Origin: an uncultured Lachnospiraceae bacterium
GTDB taxonomy: Bacteria; Bacillota; Clostridia; Lachnospirales; Lachnospiraceae
Assembly (NCBI GenBank): GCA_905234245.1
Contig: CAJOGN010000018.1
Coordinates: forward strand, 1 to 55,778
Reading direction: 5' to 3'
Length of the DNA: 55,778 nt
The position numbers and the translations under genes are program-made. The notes beneath the pieces are model-generated. The model was not told the DNA's origin. It searched no databases and saw only the letters and a program-made list of their open reading frames with translations. This document shows positions 18,229 to 26,210 of the stretch, piece after piece (positions within the stretch are counted from its first letter, which is position 1; every line of letters begins with the position of its first letter).

Positions 18229-18339
18229 ATGCGTACAATAATTGATGAATATGGAGAAGCGTTAATTAATCTTGTAATTGGCGTACTTATTGTGTCGTTT
18301 TTTGCAATGGCACTTAGTTATATCATAATTAGCATTTAA
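18229..18339 (+). CDS. 36-residue Flp-like membrane peptide
   Basis: Short gene with a strong ribosome site (AAAGGGG) 8 nt before the ATG. The product begins MRTIIDEYGEALI and is then almost entirely hydrophobic to its end (YIIISI). It shares the head motif [IL][IL]DEYGEA with the next gene and with 15190-15360. Too short for most gene finders, but the paralogy, spacing and ribosome site support it. Confidence 0.7.
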   Translation: MRTIIDEYGEALINLVIGVLIVSFFAMALSYIIISI

Positions 18340-18353
18340 CCAAGGAGAATAAG

Positions 18354-18497
18354 ATGAAACAGATATTAGATGAGTATGGAGAAGCAGCAATTGGGATGAT
18401 AGCAGCAGTCTTAATAACAATACTTGCAGTTGTGTTATTTAAGGACGGAGGGATGCTTGAAGGATTTATTAGTAGCGTTGCTAATAATGCTATTTAG
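18354..18497 (+). CDS. 47-residue Flp-like membrane peptide
   Basis: Begins MKQILDEYGEAAIGMIAAVL, continues hydrophobic, and ends with a short amphipathic tail (GFISSVANNAI). AAGGAGA lies 6 nt upstream and the gene starts 14 nt after the 36-residue peptide. It is the closest in plan to the 56-residue protein at 15190, with one helix and an amphipathic tail. Probable structural subunit of the pilus-like system. Confidence 0.72.
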   Translation: MKQILDEYGEAAIGMIAAVLITILAVVLFKDGGMLEGFISSVANNAI

Positions 18498-18527
18498 ACA
18501 CGCTAATTATTAATAGTTAGGAGAAAT

Positions 18528-19130
18528 ATGAAGGAATTATTAGACCAATATGGCAAGACAGTAGTGACAGTAATAATCGTTGTAATAATAACAGGAATAT
18601 TAGCGACAATTACTGTAAATGGAGCTACTGGAATAATAGATATAGCAGGACGAGGAAGTAATAAGCTAGCAGACGGTGATACAGTGATTGAAGAGTCGGC
18701 TCCTGTGGGTTTATTAGATTCTCAGGCCAAAACACCAATTCCTGAATTACAGGTGGCAATACATCCAATTGAAGGAGAGACATTGTCTGTAAATAAGCTT
18801 TTAGCTCTTACCAATAATGCCGGTACAGTTGATATTCAGCCTAAGGTAATAACTACTGCTTTAAATGATAATAATTCAGATGCCAAGATGCAGGGATTAG
18901 CAACAATTAATGGGGAAAATATAACATTTACAAGACCTGCAACACTGTTTCTTACAGTTGATATTAGGCAGGAAAACAGACTGATGACTCAGACCTTCAA
19001 GATTGTTGTTGATAAAATGCCTGAGCCGATTTATGGGTTTTCTAATGTGAAGGGAAATTGGTGTTATTGCAAGAACGAATATTCAAGCGAAATAAGCTAT
19101 CTGCTAGTACTAAATCGACTGCACACGTAG
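18528..19130 (+). CDS. Flp-like head fused to an exported domain
   Basis: A 200-residue protein whose start (MKELLDQYGKTVVTVIIVVI) matches the tiny Flp-like peptides. The domain after the helix (about residue 40 on) is exported, beta-rich and not recognised; one part looks like a bacterial Ig-like segment. Two Cys (NWCYCKNE) lie near the C-terminus. The shared head suggests it is handled by the same ATPase/platform and may be a tip or minor subunit. Confidence 0.75.
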   Translation: MKELLDQYGKTVVTVIIVVIITGILATITVNGATGIIDIAGRGSNKLADGDTVIEESAPVGLLDSQAKTPIPELQVAIHPIEGETLSVNKLLALTNNAGTVDIQPKVITTALNDNNSDAKMQGLATINGENITFTRPATLFLTVDIRQENRLMTQTFKIVVDKMPEPIYGFSNVKGNWCYCKNEYSSEISYLLVLNRLHT

Positions 19131-19149
19131 AAAATAAGAGGAAAATGTT

Positions 19150-19749
19150 ATGAAAAATATAATATATGGAGTTGTAACGCTGCTAATAGGAGTTGTTGTC
19201 ACACTTACTATAGTAACAATTACGGGAACTATGAATAGAGAAATTGAGTTAGAAGATGCACTGCAGATAGCTGTTAAGAAAAGCGTTGAAGCCTGCACCT
19301 CTAGAAAAGGATATGACCTTGATAATAACAACCAGTTTGTGGCTGACCTATTAGTTGAATTGTCTAATGAAATAGAGAACGACGCAGACCTTGAAGTAGA
19401 GGTTATGGGTGTTGATAAGGATAAAGGTGTTCTGTCTATTCGGGTTACAGAATACTACACTACTGCTACAGGTACAAGGAAGCAGGCAAAATGTGAAGCT
19501 ACTGCTTATATGGATAAGGGTAGGAATGAAAATACCATTACAGGCTCGATTATTACATTTCTAGATAGTGATGGCTCATATCTTGGAGAGCAGAGAGTTG
19601 AAGATGGAAAGCCTGTTAAGGCAACAATTACACCTGCAAAAGCAGGTTATACTTTTAATGGTTGGCTGAATACTACAAGCAATCAATATGTCGGCACTAC
19701 TTTGGGTGTTGCAAATGGCAATGCTACATATAAAGCGACTTACAGATAA
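19150..19749 (+). CDS. Membrane-anchored minor-pilin-like protein with an InlB-type repeat
   Basis: A 199-residue protein with an N-terminal helix (about residues 4-26) ending before a Glu-rich segment, then a mixed alpha/beta domain with Cys48 and Cys114. The C-terminal 60 residues form a Listeria-Bacteroides (InlB B/Flg_new-type) repeat, with the signature AGYTFNGWLN ... YKATY. Such repeats are typical of secreted adhesins. It lies between the pilin-like genes and the subtilase in the same orientation with short gaps. Confidence 0.8.
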   Translation: MKNIIYGVVTLLIGVVVTLTIVTITGTMNREIELEDALQIAVKKSVEACTSRKGYDLDNNNQFVADLLVELSNEIENDADLEVEVMGVDKDKGVLSIRVTEYYTTATGTRKQAKCEATAYMDKGRNENTITGSIITFLDSDGSYLGEQRVEDGKPVKATITPAKAGYTFNGWLNTTSNQYVGTTLGVANGNATYKATYR

Positions 19750-19787
19750 ATATGTTGTTTTCTAAAGTATTATAAGGAGAAATGTCA

Positions 19788-22700
19788 ATGAAAAGAAAAA
19801 TACTTATATCATCACTTGCAATTGTGCTTTGTGCGTCAACTGTTTTAACATCTGCATTTACAAGTAATGCGTTTGAATATGAGAAAGAGAGTATTCAGTT
19901 TTTAAAATCGCCAGAAGGAGTTGAGAATAAAGATGCTTTTAATCAAGATGTTAGAAATGAAGAAATCGCTTCTACAAATGAAACTAAACCTACTGAATCT
20001 ATTGATAGAGTAAAAGAAGATAAAGATATTGTAGTTGCAATTCTTGATAGTGGTCTTAATGCAAGTGATAGGATATTCGATGGCAGAGTTGTTGAGGGTA
20101 AGAATTTTATTGACGATAAGGATACATCTGATATATATGGTCACGGAACTGTTATGTCAAGAATTGTCCTTGAAAATACAACAACAAATGAAGATAGTCA
20201 AGTTAAAATAATGCCTATTAAAGTCTTAAATGATGAAGGAGTAGGCACTACTTTGAGTGCATATAAGGGAATAAAGTATGCAATAGAAAAAAAGGTAGAT
20301 GTAATTAACTTGTCTATGGCAGGTATCGGACATTCTAAACTATTAGAATCTGCAATAAACGAAGCTTATAATAATAATATTCCTGTTATTGTTAGTGCAG
20401 GAAATGATAACAAGGAAATTACTGAATATACACCTGCTAATGTTGAGAGTGCATTTGCCATTGCCTCTGCAACACATAATGACAATCAGATTATAAAGGA
20501 ATTGTACTCTAATTATGGCTCAGACAATAATAAGGTTGATTACTGTGCAAAAGGTCACTATGAATACAGAAGAGAAATTAACAATCGAGAAGTTATTACA
20601 AGTGTAAATGGTACATCCGTATCAAGTGCATACGTGACAAGCTACGTTGCCCTTCTTAAGCAGATGGCACTTAATGATGAGGATAATAGTAATGATAATT
20701 TAAGGATAAGAGATATTGATAATACCCTTAAAGAATTAGCATTTAAGACAGATAATGAGCTCTATTATGGCAAGGGCTATCTTGATAGGGATAAGCTTGT
20801 ACGCGAACATATTGAAAATGCTAATGAGAATTCGACAGAGCCTATATCTCTATCTGTTGAAGATGTTAGTGATGTAGAAGAAAAGATAGCATTATATGCA
20901 CTTGCAAGTGAGCGTTCTACATTAGCATATATAGTTGACGGTAAAGGCTATTGTAATAGTGGAGGTGGCGGTGCTACTATCGCTTCAGGACAAGCAGTTT
21001 GTAATGCTTGGAATCAGCGTTTTCCTGGCAATAAGGTTAATTTTAGTACTATGGCTTGGGAAGAGCAGGGTGCATTACTTGAAGTTGCGTTATGGAAAAA
21101 TTATATTACAGATAGTTATCAGCATAATATTGTTTATAATGACCAACTACATATTACTCAAACTAAATCACAGTCTTATACAATAGGTAATTCAAACGGA
21201 GGTACTAATCCAAAGAGAATAATAAATGTTGATACAACAGGTGCAAATGGAACCGACGGAATTTGGTTTTTTGATGTTTCTCCAACAAAAGGCACTCAAT
21301 TCATTACAACAAGTGGATATGTAACATTTATAGGTGGTGCTATTTCTTATGATGGAGCACAATATAATTCAAATAGCGAAAGTATTCAAGTGAATACTAG
21401 CAGCACATATAAAGCGCCTATGATGATTAACAATGGTAACTTGACACTTGATGGTGCATCTCTTCGTGCAGGGGGAAATTCTCCGTATGTATTAACAAAC
21501 AATGGGACTGCCACATTAACAGGAGGTGGATCGCTTCAAGGTGGTGCAAGACATAATTCCTCATCATCACTTGTTATTAATAATAGTGGCAAGACACTTA
21601 ATATTAATCATTATGTATTAAACGCAAGTTATATAGCATCTAATCCTAACCTTCGAGTTGGAAATGCAATTTATAATATGGGTAATTGCTATATAAATGG
21701 AAGTAATTATTGTACTATTGGAAATGCCACAACAGGTATAAATAATAATGGAGCTTCTTGTACTATAAATGGTAGTGGTGGTGGAACACCATTAATTAGT
21801 TGTTGTCAGTATGGTATATCCAATTCAAAAAATATGACCATTACTAATGCAAATATTCAATATAATACATATGGAATTAATAACACAAGTAAAATTACTT
21901 ATAACGGAGGAAATGTTCAGTATAATGCTAATTATGGAATAAACAATACAGGTACAGTTAATCAGAGTGGTGGTAATATTCACGATAATTCTGGTGCAAA
22001 ACCAGATTCAAGTGATTTAGTTTATGTTGGAGTATATCAAGGTGGAACTTATACAGTAAGTAAGAATGCTAATGTAACAAATAATTCTGTATATTTACCT
22101 ACTGCAAGTAGCAGAATAAATCAAGTTGGCTCACTTTCTGGTACAGTTATTTTAACAACATCTTCAAGTGATAGACAAATAGGTAGGGAGCTTGTTACAG
22201 GGAAATCTGATAATTATGGGAAATATTCTCTAGCCTATGGAAATGTTGGTAAAAAAACTAATGCAAAAAATGTAAAGGATTCTACAGAAGAGGGTGGAGG
22301 TACATTTAGTGGTAATAAGGTAGGAATAAGACCAGGAAGTCTTATTTATGGGAAAACACCAACTTCTTGTTATTTAAGTGGAGAATATAATATATTATAT
22401 CTTCCTAATATTTCAAAGGGAGAAAGTATAACGCCTACAAGTCGGTCTAATACAACATTCTATTATAGGGAGGGCGTTGTTGCTTTATTTGGTACAAACA
22501 CATACTCAGCCACAAAGAGCAGATTTAAGGGATATGCAAAGTCTAGTTTTGCTACAACACCAGAATACACTTCTAATTATACATTTAGTGGAGCAAATTC
22601 TTTCACAGGTAATAGAGTATTCTATGGAGTGTGGGAGAAAGAACCTGAGGATTCAGATTATGAAGAGATTGTTGAAGATAGGACAATTACATATAAACCT

Positions 22701-23795
22701 AATGGTGCAGTCGATAAGAATGGAAATCCTTGTCAAGATGTTAAGGTAAATAAGCCTGCTCCTTTATCAGCACCTATTACATTATTAGATGGTACCTGTG
22801 TAGGTGGTACAAGACTTGTATCAGATATTTCTTATACAAAAGGAGATGTTAGATGCGATTTGGCTGAATATGTACCTGCCAATACAAGCTCTAATAGTAT
22901 TCAATATAGAGCAAAAGCAGGGGATATTGTTAATAATCTTGGCAACACAACAACCTTATCAAAGTTCAGAGGTTGGGCAATGACACCTAGTGGCAGCAAT
23001 GCCTTTAATGGAAATGTAGCACTTACAAGCAATTCTTTATGGGGAGATAGTGCATATAGTTTACAAAACTTTGTATTTTATGCAGTATGGGATGAATTTC
23101 CACAATTAGTTGCAAATGATATAGTTGTTAGTAGTGCTAATGTTAGCAGAGCAGACCTAATTAAAAGTATTGTTGCAAGTGATAGAGAAGATGGAAATAT
23201 TACAGGCAAGGTGCAAATAATTAACTATAATGAAGTAGCAAATGCACTTTCTACATCTAGTGACTTTACTGTTATATATGAGGTTACAGATAGTGCAGGT
23301 AATACAACAAGAGCCTTTGCTAAAATATCAATAGAAGATGAGTATGACGGAAAAGCACTTAATGTAATTACGAAACAAGTTAGATGCATCAATAGACACG
23401 CATATAATACGTTTGATGCTAATGAGGGTGGATGCTTGCCTAATAGCCCATTTTATAACGATACAGAGTATGCCAATGTATTGTTATGCTGCTTTGATAA
23501 TCTTGATAATAATACTCCGATTGCGCGATATACTCTTTCACAAGAGGAAAGGCAGGAGATATCGGTGCATATGCATGAAGTCGGGCTGGAGCATATGTAC
23601 GAGAAGAATGTATTGCAATACTATGTAGATAAGTACATGGATGCATCACATCAGAATAGAAAGAATGAATACTATGATTCTAAAGTATTCTTCTTTACAA
23701 TTACGGCTAAGGAAATAATGAATAGAGAAATGCAGGAACTAGAAAGGTTAAAAGCACTTCGCAATGATGTGGATTTAAGTAGAGCGTATAGATAA
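19788..23795 (+). CDS. Secreted subtilisin-like (S8) protease with a repeat-rich surface region
   Basis: A 1,335-residue exported protein. ATG 19788 gives the best spacing (8 nt) from AAGGAGA and starts a clear signal peptide (MKRKILISSLAIVL...). The subtilase domain spans about 80-310 with Asp87 (AILDSG), His119 (YGHGT), oxyanion Asn206 (SAGND) and Ser277 (NGTSVSS), so it looks active. Residues 430-800 are Asn/Gly/Ser/Thr-rich repeats like a parallel beta-helix. Two InlB-type repeats follow (FKGYA...FYGVWE and FRGWA...FYAVWDE), then an Ig-like DUF5011-type segment (VTDSAGNTTRAFAKI). The last 140 residues are charged and unknown, with no LPXTG or other anchor. Confidence 0.88.
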   Translation: MKRKILISSLAIVLCASTVLTSAFTSNAFEYEKESIQFLKSPEGVENKDAFNQDVRNEEIASTNETKPTESIDRVKEDKDIVVAILDSGLNASDRIFDGRVVEGKNFIDDKDTSDIYGHGTVMSRIVLENTTTNEDSQVKIMPIKVLNDEGVGTTLSAYKGIKYAIEKKVDVINLSMAGIGHSKLLESAINEAYNNNIPVIVSAGNDNKEITEYTPANVESAFAIASATHNDNQIIKELYSNYGSDNNKVDYCAKGHYEYRREINNREVITSVNGTSVSSAYVTSYVALLKQMALNDEDNSNDNLRIRDIDNTLKELAFKTDNELYYGKGYLDRDKLVREHIENANENSTEPISLSVEDVSDVEEKIALYALASERSTLAYIVDGKGYCNSGGGGATIASGQAVCNAWNQRFPGNKVNFSTMAWEEQGALLEVALWKNYITDSYQHNIVYNDQLHITQTKSQSYTIGNSNGGTNPKRIINVDTTGANGTDGIWFFDVSPTKGTQFITTSGYVTFIGGAISYDGAQYNSNSESIQVNTSSTYKAPMMINNGNLTLDGASLRAGGNSPYVLTNNGTATLTGGGSLQGGARHNSSSSLVINNSGKTLNINHYVLNASYIASNPNLRVGNAIYNMGNCYINGSNYCTIGNATTGINNNGASCTINGSGGGTPLISCCQYGISNSKNMTITNANIQYNTYGINNTSKITYNGGNVQYNANYGINNTGTVNQSGGNIHDNSGAKPDSSDLVYVGVYQGGTYTVSKNANVTNNSVYLPTASSRINQVGSLSGTVILTTSSSDRQIGRELVTGKSDNYGKYSLAYGNVGKKTNAKNVKDSTEEGGGTFSGNKVGIRPGSLIYGKTPTSCYLSGEYNILYLPNISKGESITPTSRSNTTFYYREGVVALFGTNTYSATKSRFKGYAKSSFATTPEYTSNYTFSGANSFTGNRVFYGVWEKEPEDSDYEEIVEDRTITYKPNGAVDKNGNPCQDVKVNKPAPLSAPITLLDGTCVGGTRLVSDISYTKGDVRCDLAEYVPANTSSNSIQYRAKAGDIVNNLGNTTTLSKFRGWAMTPSGSNAFNGNVALTSNSLWGDSAYSLQNFVFYAVWDEFPQLVANDIVVSSANVSRADLIKSIVASDREDGNITGKVQIINYNEVANALSTSSDFTVIYEVTDSAGNTTRAFAKISIEDEYDGKALNVITKQVRCINRHAYNTFDANEGGCLPNSPFYNDTEYANVLLCCFDNLDNNTPIARYTLSQEERQEISVHMHEVGLEHMYEKNVLQYYVDKYMDASHQNRKNEYYDSKVFFFTITAKEIMNREMQELERLKALRNDVDLSRAYR

Positions 23796-23826
23796 TTATA
23801 TAATGAATATTAAATGGAGAAGATTT

Positions 23827-24846
23827 ATGAAAATAATAAAAAAAAGAGTGATTGCAGGTGTCTTAATAATGGCGCTTACAGCAGCATTTGGAATAGTTGG
23901 AACAGCTACTGAGGTGAAGACCAAGGAAGATGGAACAGCAATGTATAGAATGTATAATCCATATACAGGAGAACATCTATATACGAAGAACGAGGGAGAA
24001 AAAGATTATTTAATAAGCAATAACTGGAATTTTGAAGGATATGCATGGGTATCAGCAAATGAAGGGATGCCTGTATATCGTTTCTTTAATGAGTATTCAA
24101 AGGAACATCATTATACATTGGATGAAAATGAAAAGGCATACCTTATAGATATAGGTTGGAACTATGAAGGAATAGGTTGGTATTCAAATAACACAGGAAG
24201 TGAATGTGAAGTGCCTGTATATCGTCTGTTTTGTCCGTTTACTAATGAAGCATTAAAGGCACATCATTATACAATGGATAAGGGAGAAAGAGATTGGTTG
24301 TTATCTATTGGGTGGAATGATGAAGGTGTTTGTTGGAACTCAATGCATAATGTAACAAACGGAAGTATTGTTGAGCCTACTTGTGTAAATACAGGTTATA
24401 GTAATGGTGCTACTTGCAAGGTATGTCATAAATCGTATGATGTGGCGACACTTCCTATTAATCCTAATAATCATATTCATACAAGTTATGTACCAGAATC
24501 AACAATGGTAATTGATAGAGGAACTAATTTTGACCGTTGTGCTATTTATACTTGTAATATATGTGGTGAAGAAATATGGAGAACAGGTGACAGAGAAATA
24601 ACAAGGCTTGATGAATGGGATAGTATAGTAAAGCATCTTAATGAGAAGCATGGATTCCATTATCATTATGGAAAAGATGTAAAAGAGTGGAATGATGGAG
24701 TAGGTACAATCACAGAAGAAGAGTACAATAATGAAGATAAGGAACAAAGGCAATATTGGAATCAACAAATAATCTCAGGATATTATGATACAGTAGTTAC
24801 ACCTGCACATACCCATTGTAATGATTGTGGTAAAGATGCTTACTAA
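23827..24846 (+). CDS. Secreted protein with DUF5648 repeats and CxxC pairs
   Basis: A 339-residue protein with a signal peptide. The ATG at 23827 follows GGAG at good spacing; the upstream ATG at 23803 has no ribosome site. Three repeats of about 45 residues (YRMYNPYTGEHLYT..., YRFFNEYSKEHHYT..., YRLFCPFTNEALKAHHYT...) match DUF5648, each ending in a GW(N)xEG segment. The C-terminal half has CKVC, CNIC and CNDC pairs with nearby His, suggesting zinc-ribbon-like modules. It ends the accessory locus and probably acts at the cell surface; function unknown. Confidence 0.82.
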   Translation: MKIIKKRVIAGVLIMALTAAFGIVGTATEVKTKEDGTAMYRMYNPYTGEHLYTKNEGEKDYLISNNWNFEGYAWVSANEGMPVYRFFNEYSKEHHYTLDENEKAYLIDIGWNYEGIGWYSNNTGSECEVPVYRLFCPFTNEALKAHHYTMDKGERDWLLSIGWNDEGVCWNSMHNVTNGSIVEPTCVNTGYSNGATCKVCHKSYDVATLPINPNNHIHTSYVPESTMVIDRGTNFDRCAIYTCNICGEEIWRTGDREITRLDEWDSIVKHLNEKHGFHYHYGKDVKEWNDGVGTITEEEYNNEDKEQRQYWNQQIISGYYDTVVTPAHTHCNDCGKDAY

Positions 24847-24894
24847 TTCACAAATAATTCATATAATTCCTAAGGAGTTGATAAGATAGATAAA

Positions 24895-24945
24895 TTGAAG
24901 ACTCAAGATACTTGTGATATAATTGCAAGTGTTTTGAGTTTTTTT
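24895..24945 (+). promoter_or_regulatory. ahcY promoter overlapping a terminator-like hairpin
   Basis: TTGAAG (24895-24900), exactly 17 nt, then TATAAT (24918-24923). The same bases form an inverted repeat (ACTCAA ... ACTTG / CAAGT ... TTGAGT, 24901-24939) followed by seven T (24939-24945). So the -10 box lies in the loop of a hairpin that also looks like the terminator of the preceding gene. Confidence 0.6.
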
Positions 24946-24965
24946 GATTATGAGAGGGGGATGAA

Positions 24966-26201
24966 ATGCACGATATAAAAGACATTAATCTGGCACCAAG
25001 CGGAGAACATAAGATTGACTGGGTAAGGAAGAACTGTCCACTTCTTCGTTCTTTAGAAGAAGACTTTAAGAAGGACAAGCCATTTGAAGGGATTAGAATT
25101 GCTCTATCAGTTCACTTAGAGGCTAAGACTGCTTATCTATGCAAGGTACTTAATGCTGGTGGAGCTGAAATGTATGTTACAGGAAGTAACCCACTTACAA
25201 CACAAGACGATGTTGCAGCAGCGCTTGTTAAGGATGGGCTTAATGTATTTGCTCATTACGGCTGTACTGATGAGGAATACGATAGTTATATCAAGATGGT
25301 TCTTGATAACAATTGTAATATCATAATTGATGATGGCGGCGATCTTGTAACAATGCTTCATACATCAATGAGAGATAAGCTTCAATATGTAATTGGCGGC
25401 TGCGAGGAGACAACTACAGGAATAATTCGTCTTCGTGGAATGGCTAGGGAAGATAAGCTGGAATTCCCTATGGTTATGGTTAATGATGCTGATTGTAAGC
25501 ATTTATTCGATAATAGATATGGAACAGGTCAGTCTGTATGGGACGGCATCAATAGAACAACTAATCTTATTGTGGCAGGCAAGAGTGTGGTTGTTGCCGG
25601 ATATGGCTGGTGTGGTAAAGGTACAGCTATGCGTGCCAAAGGATTAGGCGCTAAGGTTATAGTAACTGAGGTGGACCCTGTTAAGGCTATTGAGGCTGTT
25701 ATGGATGGCTTCGAGGTTATGACCATGGCTGAAGCTGCTAAGGTTGGAGATTTCTTCGTAACTGTAACAGGTTGTGCTGATGTTATTACAGCAGAGCATA
25801 TGAAGCTTATGAAGGATGGTGCAATCTTGTGTAATGCAGGCCATTTTGATGTTGAGATTGATATGGCTTATCTTAAGGAAAATGCTTTATCAACTATTGA
25901 CCAGCGAGCTAATATCGTAGGATATGAGGTTACTCCTGGCAAATTCGTATATGTTCTTGGAGAGGGAAGACTTGTTAATCTTGCCTGTGGCGATGGACAT
26001 CCTGCAGAGATTATGGATATGAGCTTTGCAATTCAGGCTCTCTCTGCAAAGTATCTGTTAGAGCATAAGGATGACATTAAGGAGAAGCTTATTGTGGTAC
26101 CTCGTGAGGTGGATTTAGAAGTAGCCAATCGCAAGCTCAGCTTCCTTGGCATCACCATCGACTCCCTCACAGATAAGCAAAGAAAGTATTTATGTTTGTA
26201 G
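24966..26201 (+). CDS. ahcY: Adenosylhomocysteinase (S-adenosyl-L-homocysteine hydrolase)
   Basis: Cleaves S-adenosylhomocysteine to adenosine and homocysteine, renewing the methyl cycle. Substrate-site segments SVHLEAKTA, DDGGD, EETTTG and NDADCKHLFDNRYGTGQS and the NAD-binding VAGYGWCGKG are intact. At 411 residues it is the short form and lacks the C-terminal KxxxYRY tail of longer enzymes; related short forms include S-inosylhomocysteine hydrolases, so the exact substrate is not fixed. Ribosome site GAGAGGGGG. Followed by a GTG-started gene 9 nt later. Confidence 0.95.
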   Translation: MHDIKDINLAPSGEHKIDWVRKNCPLLRSLEEDFKKDKPFEGIRIALSVHLEAKTAYLCKVLNAGGAEMYVTGSNPLTTQDDVAAALVKDGLNVFAHYGCTDEEYDSYIKMVLDNNCNIIIDDGGDLVTMLHTSMRDKLQYVIGGCEETTTGIIRLRGMAREDKLEFPMVMVNDADCKHLFDNRYGTGQSVWDGINRTTNLIVAGKSVVVAGYGWCGKGTAMRAKGLGAKVIVTEVDPVKAIEAVMDGFEVMTMAEAAKVGDFFVTVTGCADVITAEHMKLMKDGAILCNAGHFDVEIDMAYLKENALSTIDQRANIVGYEVTPGKFVYVLGEGRLVNLACGDGHPAEIMDMSFAIQALSAKYLLEHKDDIKEKLIVVPREVDLEVANRKLSFLGITIDSLTDKQRKYLCL

Positions 26202-26210
26202 GAGACATAA

